This document shows positions 8,220 to 17,152 of a DNA stretch of 64,000 bases, one piece after another. The first letter of the stretch is position 1. Every line of letters begins with the position of its first letter. The position numbers were made by a program, and so were the translations under genes. The stretch is from the NCBI RefSeq assembly GCF_007994985.1, contig NZ_VOQF01000001.1:496001-560000 (forward strand). Direction: 5' to 3'. The notes under the pieces were generated by a model that saw only the letters and a list, made by a program, of their open reading frames with translations, was not told the origin of the DNA and did no database searches. Source of the stretch: Metabacillus litoralis (GTDB lineage: Bacteria; Bacillota; Bacilli; Bacillales; Bacillaceae).

Positions 8220-11200
8220 TCAAATTTCTTTCACATCAACAATTGGTAATTTTATAAAAATTGTTGTTCCTGTTCCAATTTTACTTTCAGCCCAAATATG
8301 TCCTTTGTGCTTCTTAATGATTTCTTTACTTATTGACAAGCCTAATCCATTACCTTTTAGCGATCGGTGATCTGACACTGTGAAATTCCTGTCAAAAATA
8401 TACGGTAAATCGTCTTGCTCAATCCCTGAACCAGTATCAGAACATGAAATAAGAACATGCTGCTTCTCAATAATTAAACATAATTCAATTCCGCCCTCTT
8501 CTGTATGTTTGACAGCATTTGTTATTAAATTGGTAAACACTTGCTTCATTCGTTCATAATCTACTTCAATAAGTGGATAGTCACCTTCAGTAACTTCCTC
8601 TATTTGTAGCTGCAGCTTCAATCCCTTTTTAGACACTTCATATTCATACGATTTTTTGATCTTTTTTAACAATAGGTCTATTCTGACATAATCAAAGCTA
8701 AACGATAATTGACCATTTTCTAGTTGTGTTAAATCAAATAAATCATGTATAAGTATATTTAGACTTTTAATTCTGGTTATACTATTTCGTATATATTCAT
8801 TTCTTTTTTCTTCCGTTTTAGCAAACCCATCTAAAATTGCTTCCATATACCCCTGTACACTTGCAATTGGAGCTTTTAGGTCATGAGAGATATTTGACAA
8901 CAAGTCTCTCCTTCTTTCTTCTGCAAATGCGACTTGCTCATTAGCTTCTAGTAGTTCATTTTTAGCATGTTCAAGTTCAATGGTTCGTTCTTTCACTTTG
9001 TCTTCTAAATCGTGATATAAATTAGCATTTTCAATTGAAATGGCAGCCTGAGTTGATAAAAGCTTAAGAAATTTCACTTGTTCCTCAGTAAATACATGTG
9101 AAACCTGTTCATTTTCTAAATAAAGAATACCTTTCATTTCCTGATTGTAAGTTATTGGCAAACAAATAACTGATTTTGCATTTGTTTCTTTTATATATTG
9201 ATCTTCTTGAAAAATAGAGTGTTGACTAGCATTGTCTAACTGTACTATTTGTCCCGTTCTAAAAACAAATTGAACGATACTTTTTGAAAAATGTTGTTCT
9301 TTTAGCTGATTTATCTGTTTTGATTGAACTTCAACAGCTAATTCATCATCTTTTTTTAATAAAATTGTTCCTTTTGTTGCACCAGTATTAGTTATTGTTA
9401 TTGTCATAAGCTTTTCTAATAACGAATTAATTTGAACTTCACCTGATAAAATTTGAGCAGCATGATAAACAGCATTTATTTCCTGGGTTTTCAACGATTG
9501 ATTTCCAACTTGATGAGCTAAAGGAGAACTTTTTATATAGTGATTATATTCAGATAACATTTCGTTGGCTTTGTTTAGCGCTCCCCATTTTAAGAAATAA
9601 TGATAGGCTTCAGTTAAATAAAAGCTAGCTTGCTTTTGTTTAGATTGGTCGATATAAAATCTTCCAGCTAATTCATAACAAATAGCTGTAACGTGAACAA
9701 ACGAACTAGTTTCGCATGATAAAATTGCTTCATCATAAACCTGCATTGCCGATTTTTTCTTACCTGTAATAACTAACATCTCTGCTTTAATTAATAATTG
9801 TTTTCCTTTGTAATTGTCAGGCGATTGTTTAGCGTATTTCACTAGCATTTTGTAGCTTTTTAGGATTTTAATAAAAAGCCCAATTCTAACCTTTAAATGC
9901 TCTTCATTTCTATACCTTCTTAATAGAACTAGTGCTTCATAAAAGTAAAATTCAGGGGCAATGACCAATGTTAATCTTTTAGTAACTAAGGATGAAAGCT
10001 CCTGTAAAACCAATGATGAAAAGCTTTCATTATCAAAAATAAAGGCCATCTTTAATCGAATTGTATAATGCATTATCTTGGCTGAATCATCATCAATTAT
10101 CTTTTTAAATTCCCAATTATGTTTTTTTGTTCCTGTTAAGTGATTAATCCATTCTAGAACTTCTGCAAGGTAGCCTTCAGATATTTTATATTTAATATCT
10201 GAAATAAAAGATTTTTGTTTATTTGTAATATTTTCTAGCTCATTCAAATGAGTCCCATTTATCAAATGACTAATGACGATAAAAGAGCTATTAGCTCCAG
10301 CTAGATGAATATTTCCAGCCTGTAAACAAAATTTTTGAGACTTTTCTAGATACGTAATATTATTCTTTATATGCTTCTTCCAATGATTGACGAAACTCCC
10401 AAACACAAAATGCACTCTACCTTGAACATCTATTATTTTGTTCTTTTTTGAATATAAAAGTGCTTGTTCCCCAAATTCAAAGGATTGATTAAAATTACTA
10501 AATCCAGCACTTAATATTAAGGCATAATTATTTAAAACTAGTGGACTAAATTCGGTTAAGCCATACTTCATTGTCATTCTCATAGCTCTTAACATAAATA
10601 TTGATGATAAATTTTGGTCAACATGATAAGTTGGTCCATTCAAGTTTATAAGTGTTTTAAGAATTAAAATTTTCTCCTCTGAAGTAATAAGAGGTAAAGT
10701 CAGTATATCTCTTGGCTTTTTTCCTAGTAGTGCAAATTTCACTAGTACTAACTCTGTTAAAACATCGAGTTTATTCGGCTTGCTCGGAAATTTTTCATCA
10801 AATAATCTTAATGCAGCTATTCCTGTGGTAACAGCTTCTTTAACGCGATGTACATGAGTGTATAACGTAATCTTAAGGTGATAAATTTTTAGTTTCTCGA
10901 CCTTAGTTTTTGCATTATTTAAAATAACATCAAATATATACTCAGATTGTTCAAATTGACTATTTAAATAGTAGGCCTCACCTAGCTGAATAAATAGATC
11001 AAAGGTCAACTCATAATGTAATTCCCATTGTTCTCCCATCAGTTCGTACGCATTAAGAAAATATGATAAAGCTGACTGAAATGCTGCTGATTTTCTGGAA
11101 AACTCCCCTGCCTGAATGTTCATTTTAACAAGGTTACTTTTTTCTTCATCGGAAATATTTTCTTTAGAATAATTAAGGTGGTACAAAATAGATAATAACT

Positions 11201-13316
11201 TTGAGTTATCATTCTTGTTATGTGCCAACAAATATCTACCGATTTTAAGATGAATAGCTTTTTTCTCTTCTTCATTGATAGAAGAATAGATTGTATCTTG
11301 TATCTGATCATGAACAAATTTATATTTTTCTTTCCCATGGTCATGTTGATTTTGATTATTGCTAGAAACTTGTTGTATAACTAATCCTGATTCAATAGCT
11401 CTATGAAGAATTGCTTTTGTTAAACCATAATCTCTATCCATTGATAATGTTTGCAAATCAAAGATGTTTCCAATACAAGCAGCGATTTTCAGTATGTTTT
11501 GCGTTTTCTTCGGCAATATATTAATTCGATTTTCTATATAAGTGATAATATCTTCTGGCATATTTGTAGAAATCAATCTGTTTTTATCAATTGTCCACAT
11601 CTTATTACTGTCATCATAATCAATTACTTTTCCAGTTATAAAAACATGAAATAATTGTCTAATATAAAAAGGGTTACCTTGTGTAATTCTCAATGTATAG
11701 CTTGATATATATGATAGATCTTCTTCACTACTAAAGTTTATCGTTCTCAACCATTTTACAACATCTTTTTCTGTTAAGGATTTTAATATCAGTTTATTAA
11801 TAGACCTTATTTCACTTAGATTATTTTGAAGATGATAAATCTGATGTCCTAATTTCACTTCGTTTTGTCTAAATGCACATATAACATAAAAGTATTCAGT
11901 CTCTTTATTTGATAACAAATATTCAATTAACTCCAGAGAAGCTGAATCAGCCCATTGTATATCATCTAAAAATAGAATTAATGGATGCTCTTTTTTTGCA
12001 AATATTCGTATGAGTTTTTGAAACATATAATAGAAATGTGATTGAGTATCAGAAGAAGCTACATGCCCAGGAACAGGATCATAGTTGATGTCTATTATCC
12101 ACATTAATTCAGGTAACACATTGATTAACATAGGAAGATAAGAGGATAGCTCCTCCTGAATTAGTTTAGACCATCTCTTCTTCACATTATTTTCGATTAA
12201 TATCTTTTTCAGTAAAATTTTTATTGCATCTAAAATACCACTGTACGGATAATTTTTAACAAGTAAATCAAATTTACCATCAATAAAATAACTTGGCTTA
12301 CCTTTAAGCTCATGTTTAAATTCTTCTACCAATGCAGTTTTACCAGTACCTGATTCCCCTGCAATTAATAAAATTTGAGATTTTCCCTTTTCCACAATAT
12401 TATTTATTGACCTTATTTGCTCTAGCTCCTCTTGTCTTCCAATTAATTGATTTAAAAACATGGGGGAAGTGGTATTGCTGTTGCTAATAAAAAACAAATC
12501 TGACATACCTTTTTCCCGTAATTGTTTAAAGCTTAATAAATCTTCCTTTAAGGAGTTAACACTTTGGTATCGTTCATCTGGTGACTTATTAAGAAGCTTT
12601 AAAATGATTTCTGCCAAAGAATTAGGGATCTGTTGATTAATTTCACTAAGATGCAGAGGTTGTTTTGTTAAATGACTTTGATACCATTCAATTGAGGTAT
12701 TTGCATAAAATGGTGTCCGTTTCGTAAGTAATTCATAAAATATGACTCCTAATGAATATAGATCTGATCGATAGTCAAGAGGTCTATTCATTCTTCCTGT
12801 TTGTTCAGGGGAGATATATGGAAGCTCTAAATTAACATCATTAATGTAAGGAGGGATTTCTTTTGTCCCTAAGTTTCTACTATACTGAAAGCCGGTAAGT
12901 TTTATATGCTTAGATATTGGGTCAAAAAAAATGGTTGAGGGTGAAAGGTTACAATGGATATAATTCTGTTTATGTAATTTCCCAACTGTAGAGGTTAATT
13001 TAATTGAGAATTCCAGAAATTCATCAATTGATTGACTTTTTTCAATAATATTCCGTAAAGGTCGTGCAGGTGTATATCTATAGAATGTTATTATCCCTCC
13101 TTCCTCAACACTCAATGGTTGCAGTACGTCTGTTATTTTTATCTCTCTTAAAATTTCATTCTCTTTGTTAGCTTGCTCTAAATAGGAATGTGAATGTGAA
13201 TTAATAAATTTTATAAGCACTTTTTGATTGTAAATAGTCGAATATCCGTAATAAAAAGTTGATAATTGAAGATTTGCTACAATTTCTAATGATTTAACAT
13301 TCTGTATTGTTACCAT
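8220..13316 (-). CDS. Multidomain signalling protein: STK-like pseudokinase, AAA ATPase, TPR, GAF, histidine kinase
   Basis: A 1698-residue cytosolic hybrid sensor. Residues 1-265 are a serine/threonine kinase fold with K36 and an intact SPEQTGR..SDLYSLG lobe, but HRD is HCN (N123) and DFG is GFQ (142-144), so it should not phosphorylate by the usual mechanism. Residues ~290-560 form an AAA/STAND-type ATPase (Walker A GESGTGKT at 320-327, Walker B LILFLDDIQWAD). Residues ~700-1260 are helical repeats, ~1290-1440 a GAF domain, then a coiled coil and a HisKA domain with phospho-acceptor H1478 (NISHDLKAP). An HATPase domain follows (N box NLITNAVKH, G boxes DTGSGI and GNGLGLSI). No transmembrane segment is seen. 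The next same-strand gene upstream is an OmpR-type regulator, its probable partner. The input signal is unknown. Confidence 0.9.
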   Translation of the reverse strand: MVTIQNVKSLEIVANLQLSTFYYGYSTIYNQKVLIKFINSHSHSYLEQANKENEILREIKITDVLQPLSVEEGGIITFYRYTPARPLRNIIEKSQSIDEFLEFSIKLTSTVGKLHKQNYIHCNLSPSTIFFDPISKHIKLTGFQYSRNLGTKEIPPYINDVNLELPYISPEQTGRMNRPLDYRSDLYSLGVIFYELLTKRTPFYANTSIEWYQSHLTKQPLHLSEINQQIPNSLAEIILKLLNKSPDERYQSVNSLKEDLLSFKQLREKGMSDLFFISNSNTTSPMFLNQLIGRQEELEQIRSINNIVEKGKSQILLIAGESGTGKTALVEEFKHELKGKPSYFIDGKFDLLVKNYPYSGILDAIKILLKKILIENNVKKRWSKLIQEELSSYLPMLINVLPELMWIIDINYDPVPGHVASSDTQSHFYYMFQKLIRIFAKKEHPLILFLDDIQWADSASLELIEYLLSNKETEYFYVICAFRQNEVKLGHQIYHLQNNLSEIRSINKLILKSLTEKDVVKWLRTINFSSEEDLSYISSYTLRITQGNPFYIRQLFHVFITGKVIDYDDSNKMWTIDKNRLISTNMPEDIITYIENRINILPKKTQNILKIAACIGNIFDLQTLSMDRDYGLTKAILHRAIESGLVIQQVSSNNQNQHDHGKEKYKFVHDQIQDTIYSSINEEEKKAIHLKIGRYLLAHNKNDNSKLLSILYHLNYSKENISDEEKSNLVKMNIQAGEFSRKSAAFQSALSYFLNAYELMGEQWELHYELTFDLFIQLGEAYYLNSQFEQSEYIFDVILNNAKTKVEKLKIYHLKITLYTHVHRVKEAVTTGIAALRLFDEKFPSKPNKLDVLTELVLVKFALLGKKPRDILTLPLITSEEKILILKTLINLNGPTYHVDQNLSSIFMLRAMRMTMKYGLTEFSPLVLNNYALILSAGFSNFNQSFEFGEQALLYSKKNKIIDVQGRVHFVFGSFVNHWKKHIKNNITYLEKSQKFCLQAGNIHLAGANSSFIVISHLINGTHLNELENITNKQKSFISDIKYKISEGYLAEVLEWINHLTGTKKHNWEFKKIIDDDSAKIMHYTIRLKMAFIFDNESFSSLVLQELSSLVTKRLTLVIAPEFYFYEALVLLRRYRNEEHLKVRIGLFIKILKSYKMLVKYAKQSPDNYKGKQLLIKAEMLVITGKKKSAMQVYDEAILSCETSSFVHVTAICYELAGRFYIDQSKQKQASFYLTEAYHYFLKWGALNKANEMLSEYNHYIKSSPLAHQVGNQSLKTQEINAVYHAAQILSGEVQINSLLEKLMTITITNTGATKGTILLKKDDELAVEVQSKQINQLKEQHFSKSIVQFVFRTGQIVQLDNASQHSIFQEDQYIKETNAKSVICLPITYNQEMKGILYLENEQVSHVFTEEQVKFLKLLSTQAAISIENANLYHDLEDKVKERTIELEHAKNELLEANEQVAFAEERRRDLLSNISHDLKAPIASVQGYMEAILDGFAKTEEKRNEYIRNSITRIKSLNILIHDLFDLTQLENGQLSFSFDYVRIDLLLKKIKKSYEYEVSKKGLKLQLQIEEVTEGDYPLIEVDYERMKQVFTNLITNAVKHTEEGGIELCLIIEKQHVLISCSDTGSGIEQDDLPYIFDRNFTVSDHRSLKGNGLGLSISKEIIKKHKGHIWAESKIGTGTTIFIKLPIVDVKEI

Positions 13317-13441
13317 CTAAATGTAACCACCTTTACCTACTATATAACCTAAAAACTTTAACTAATCTTTAGCAATCTTTAAGATAGATTTATAGAACTT
13401 CAAGTATTCTAATCACATATCTAATTTTTAGGAGGGGTTAA

Positions 13442-13588
13442 ATGAATCCTGTACTTCCACCATATAAGTTTGCGGAACTTGATTGTGAATGGACAGCTCT
13501 TATACAAGAAGCTTTAGAAATGGGAATCACTAAAGAGGAGATTATCTTCTTTTTGATATCATATCCTTCTATTGATCAGAAGCTTTAA
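13442..13588 (+). CDS. SinI-like anti-repressor micro-protein (48 aa)
   Basis: A 48-codon gene with a strong GGAGGGG sequence seven or so bases before ATG. The core ELDCEWTALIQEALEMGITKEEI matches the SinI/SinR dimerisation helix pair in order and spacing (SinI has ELDQEW..L..EA..ISPEEI). In B. subtilis SinI binds the biofilm repressor SinR through this helix-loop-helix; there is no DNA-binding part here. It sits on the opposite strand between the multidomain kinase and its response regulator, and its last 20 bases overlap the 3' end of the regulator gene. It has no neighbouring sinR. The target is inferred, not known. Confidence 0.8.
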   Translation: MNPVLPPYKFAELDCEWTALIQEALEMGITKEEIIFFLISYPSIDQKL

Positions 13589-14288
13589 ATTTATAGCCCA
13601 TACCCCTAAGCGTCAAGATATAAATAGGTTCAGATGGATTTGGTTCAATCTTTTTTCTAAGATTACTGATGTGGACCATAACGGTTCTATAATCACCCAA
13701 GCTATCTTCTCCCCAAATCATATCAAAGATTTGCTCTACATTAAAAACACGATTTGGATTCTCAGCTAGTAAGCAAAGCAGTTGAAATTCCTTCGCTGAC
13801 AGTGTGATATGTCTATTTTTCACCTTAACTGTACAGCTTATTTTATCAATGTATAGATCTTGAAAGATGAGAATTGATTTTTCCACTTTTGAAGTTTGCA
13901 CATATTCATGCTGAAATCCTGCAGTGCTTCTTCGTAAATGTGCTTGTACCTTTGCAACTAATACTGCAGGGCTAAATGGCTTTGTTATATAATCGTCTCC
14001 CCCAATTTTATGTGCTAATATCTTATCAAAATCTTCTTCTTTAGAGCTTACAAATAAGATTGGTGCATTCGTTTTTTGACGAAGTAGTCGACAAACTTCA
14101 TATCCATCAATATCAGGAAGTAAGATATCTAAGATAATTAATCTAGGTTTATGTAAATCTACTAATTTAACAGCGTCAATCCCAACAGTTGAAGTTATTA
14201 CCCTATATCCTTCTTTTATAAGATACATTCGTAAAATAGATTTCAAATCTAAATCATCATCTATAATAAATATTGTTTCTCCTGCCAT
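13569..14288 (-). CDS. OmpR-family response regulator
   Basis: A 239-residue two-component transcription factor. The receiver domain (1-120) has the acidic pocket D10-D12, phospho-acceptor D54 (ILDILLPDIDG), a conserved S/T region (ILFVSS) and the switch lysine in YITKPFSP. A winged-helix DNA-binding domain (about 140-236) follows, with LSAKEFQLLCLLAENPNRVFN and the recognition region DYRTVMVHISNLRKKI. GGAGG lies about 11 bases before the ATG. It is read in the same direction as, and upstream of, the giant hybrid kinase gene, separated only by the SinI-like micro-ORF on the other strand, so the two probably form a signalling pair. Targets are unknown. Confidence 0.93.
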   Translation of the reverse strand: MAGETIFIIDDDLDLKSILRMYLIKEGYRVITSTVGIDAVKLVDLHKPRLIILDILLPDIDGYEVCRLLRQKTNAPILFVSSKEEDFDKILAHKIGGDDYITKPFSPAVLVAKVQAHLRRSTAGFQHEYVQTSKVEKSILIFQDLYIDKISCTVKVKNRHITLSAKEFQLLCLLAENPNRVFNVEQIFDMIWGEDSLGDYRTVMVHISNLRKKIEPNPSEPIYILTLRGMGYKFKASDQ

Positions 14289-14613
14289 AAGTTAATAATC
14301 CTCCGTCTTAAAATAAGCAATATACAACAATACTAGTAAACCCTCTGGCTTTTAAAACTTCAATAAAGTTACAATAAAAATAGATTACTTCTTAAAATAT
14401 AATTAACATATTCTATTATATCCCGATTTTAACAGACTTCAATCTATAATATGCAAATTAAGGAAATATATTGAATTTAGCCAAACAAGTGAGCAGTAGC
14501 TATATAACTTAAAAGTGTCATTCATCTCATTTATTAGATCTTTGTCATTCATCTGAAGGTATAAATTTCACTTCTGCTCATACTTGTTAAGTTATTATTT
14601 TTCGATTGATTGT
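14289..14613. other. Intergenic region without recognisable genes
   Basis: About 325 AT-rich bases upstream of the response regulator. They should contain its promoter and the terminator of the YuzC-like gene, but I see no strong hairpin, repeat or small ORF with a ribosome-binding site. Confidence 0.5.
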
Positions 14614-15027
14614 TTACAACCACCTTAGTGATATTGTTAAATGACAGCACTCTACATTTTCAATACTTGACGACAACTTCAACATAATTCCATCTGGATT
14701 AAAGGTTGTTTTCACCTTAGATGTAATGCCTGTTGATTGAATAAGGCGTTCTACCTCTGTCATATCTGAATGTTGGGCTGCATACATCACTTTATTTGCA
14801 AAAGATTTGGAATCAGCCAATTTGTTTAATACAATACTTGCTTCCTTCATTATATTCCTCATTGATTTAGCAGATTGTTCTAAAAGTGTAGAGTCTACAT
14901 CAGGATATTGTCGACTTGGATTAGACTTATAATGATTTGTAGCAACATATGCTGGGGAATGGTTGATGAAACTTAGGTTTCCATAGTATACAGGCTGATA
15001 CATAGGCTGACAGTAATAGTTAATCAC
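14614..15027 (-). CDS. YuzC-like protein, possible inner spore coat component
   Basis: A 137-residue protein with a Tyr/Pro-rich start (YYCQPMYQPVYYG), a helical middle (SAKSMRNIMKEASIVLNKLADS) and a C-terminal beta part ending in ECCHLTISLRW. From memory this layout and the PDVDSTLL..SAK segment match B. subtilis YuzC, which has been listed as an inner coat protein; I am not certain. There is no signal peptide or membrane segment. AAGGAGC precedes the ATG by about 14 bases. It stands alone on the minus strand. Confidence 0.6.
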   Translation of the reverse strand: MINYYCQPMYQPVYYGNLSFINHSPAYVATNHYKSNPSRQYPDVDSTLLEQSAKSMRNIMKEASIVLNKLADSKSFANKVMYAAQHSDMTEVERLIQSTGITSKVKTTFNPDGIMLKLSSSIENVECCHLTISLRWL

Positions 15028-15097
15028 ATATAGCAGCTCCTTATTATTTTTTCACACACATTAATATACTGTAAAAAGAAATTTTAGTGACTGTTTT

Positions 15098-15228
15098 AAT
15101 AAGGCTGTTTTCCGAAAACTTTTTTGCTTATATATACCCGAGCATTGTATTAAGTCTAGTGGCATCTTTTACACTGTTTCTACTGCGTATTTTGGTTATA
15201 GTAAAAATCTTTCAGATAAGAGCCTTAA
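15098..15228. repeat. Interspersed repeat, AAGGCTGTTTTC family (copy 1)
   Basis: Begins AAGGCTGTTTTCCGAAAACTTTTTTGCTT and ends AAAAATCTTTCAGATAAGAGCCTT (each shown up to its recognisable limit), giving imperfect inverted ends. It contains GTCTAGTGGCATCTTTT, which recurs at 53.4 and 45.7 kb. Non-coding, MITE-like. Confidence 0.75.
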
Positions 15229-15326
15229 ATAATGTGGTTTTCGTATAATTTTTTGCATAATAAATTAAATATTTCACAATAAATAAATTTATTTTACCTG
15301 GTCAATTTCTTAATCAAAAACCTTTT

Positions 15327-15458
15327 TCATGTGTATTGCTGAATTAAGACCAATATTGAGAATGCGATGAATATCGGGATAACAGTTTGAAAGAACCTGA
15401 TGAGGCGCTTTTTAACAACCCTCTTGTCAAATTTCTTTAATTCACTTGACCTCTCCAA
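15327..15458 (-). CDS. Small single-span membrane protein (43 aa)
   Basis: A 43-codon ORF beginning with TTG at 15458, preceded by GGAGGG at a six-base spacing. The first half is strongly basic (KKFDKRVVKKRLIRFF) and the second half is one hydrophobic helix (TVIPIFIAFSILVLI), then QQYT. This topology, basic side inside and short outer tail, is typical of small regulatory or stress membrane peptides. I do not recognise a family. It lies alone in a 700-base gap between the YuzC-like gene and the broken kinase. Confidence 0.6.
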   Translation of the reverse strand: MERSSELKKFDKRVVKKRLIRFFQTVIPIFIAFSILVLIQQYT

Positions 15459-15755
15459 TTCAATCCCTCCTTCTCATTTGCATAGACATAAAATCTTTAA
15501 GTAAGTTCAAGAATTTTTCCTAAACGCAACTTTCTTATATTTTATCAGATTCTTCAGAAAATGTGCGTGTTTTTCTAAAATGAATGATAATTTAAATAAA
15601 ATAAAAAAGAACCACACAATCCTTGAATTGAATACTAACTTCATTAGTCAATTCTATAGGAGAGCCTGATTCTTTATATAAGGTACAAAAGCTTTGATTT
15701 CGATTTTCCCCAGTTCGAAATTGTTGGTAAGTGCGTGAGTGAGGAAAATCAACTT

Positions 15756-16933
15756 TTATCTTTTTATCGGAAGTATAACCTTAACAATTGTTCCGTGATT
15801 GATTTTACTGGAAAACTTTATTTCTCCGTTATGAAATTCAGCGATTCTATAGCTAACTGTTAACCCCAGACCAGTTCCTTTCTCCTTCATTGAATAAAAA
15901 GGTTCACCCAAATGTTTTACTCGCTCTTCCTCAATGCCACAGCCATCATCTGTAAAAATTAAACAAATTGATTGGACATCAAATATGGAAACAGAAATAG
16001 TGATATTTTTAGCAGAAGCTTCAATTGAGTTTTTAATTAAGTTGATAAAAAGCTGTTTTAACTGATTAGGTTCACACTCAATTTTAGGTAAATGAACATC
16101 TGTTTCCACTTTTAAAGTAACACCATGTAAATTTGCTTCTGATTCTAATAAAGACTTAACATCTGTAAGAATCATATTTATATCTTTTTCTTGAAATTGG
16201 ATTTGTTGAGGCTTAGCCAATACTAGTAGTTCACTTGCTATGATATTAATTCGTTCAAGCTCATCTAACATTATTTTGTAATATAATTCATTTTCATTTT
16301 TCATCTCAGCAGATTGGATCATTTGAATAAAACCTTTTATTGATGTTAACGGATTTCTTATCTCATGTGCCACACTTGCAGCAAGCTCTCCAACTACTGA
16401 TAATTTCTCTGTTTTTCTTAGTAATTCTTAATCGTATCAAAAGTCTTTACTGTACCGTCTGGCATAGGAATTTCTTCAATACATCGACTTGGTTTTCCAT
16501 GATTCCATGCTTGTTCATCAGATATTTCACAATACCTTAATGCATCTCCATAAAAATCTGTAAATTGAGCTAGCTCAGAGTCTGTTTTTCCATGAAAATC
16601 TATTCCTTCTAATTGAAAGAGCTTTAATGCAAAATCATTTGCTTCGATCCATTTTCCATCTCCATCTTTAAAATTCACAAAATCCACCATCGAATTAATT
16701 AAGATAGTTAATTTATTATTTTCTTCTTTTTCACTTTCATATGCTTCTTTTTTTAATACCAAATAATAAATAAAACAACTAGTAATTAGTACAAAAATAA
16801 ACCCTTTAATATTTTGAAATACTATTAGGATTTCTTTTGGTAAATTTAAATAAACAATTATATTATCAGTAACCACTATCCATATTGAACTGAATACTAT
16901 ATAGATAAAAAGAAGTCTAAATTTATTTGTCAT
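15756..16933 (-). pseudogene. PAS-domain sensor histidine kinase, disrupted by internal deletion and frameshift
   Basis: Two adjacent frames encode the halves of one sporulation/phosphorelay-type sensor kinase. The 5' part (16933 to 16418, AAAGGAG before ATG) has two transmembrane helices (about 7-26 and 42-60) and a PAS domain (from ~75), and stops at TFDTIKNY. The 3' part resumes in another frame at ELLRKTEKLSVVGELAA, contains the H-box VAHEIRNPLTS, N-box LIKNSIEA, and G-boxes DDGCGI and GTGLGL, and ends normally at 15756. Compared with usual kinases of this type, about 25-30 residues linking PAS and dimerisation domain are missing and the frames do not match. It is therefore most likely a deletion pseudogene rather than a sequencing slip. 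No partner regulator is adjacent. Confidence 0.82.
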
Positions 16934-17090
16934 GCTGCTCTCCTTTATTGCAAAACATTAACGTGATTAATTATGTCTCACTTATTCCAAGTAAACTTTT
17001 AATGATCTTCATTATTATAGTATTTTTCATTTAAGTTATATAGTCATTTATGCTACTTCTATTATATCTTTACTAGTATTTATTATAATT

Positions 17091-17136
17091 AAATACAAAA
17101 AAGACCCATAGTTCACTATAGGTCTTTTTTGTATTT
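17091..17136 (-). terminator. Terminator of the gltAB operon
   Basis: A long near-perfect hairpin, AAATACAAAAAAGACC..ATAGT/ACTAT..GGTCTTTTTTGTATTT, just after the stop of gltB and usable in both directions. Confidence 0.85.
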
Positions 17137-17152
17137 ACATTATTTTATACAA

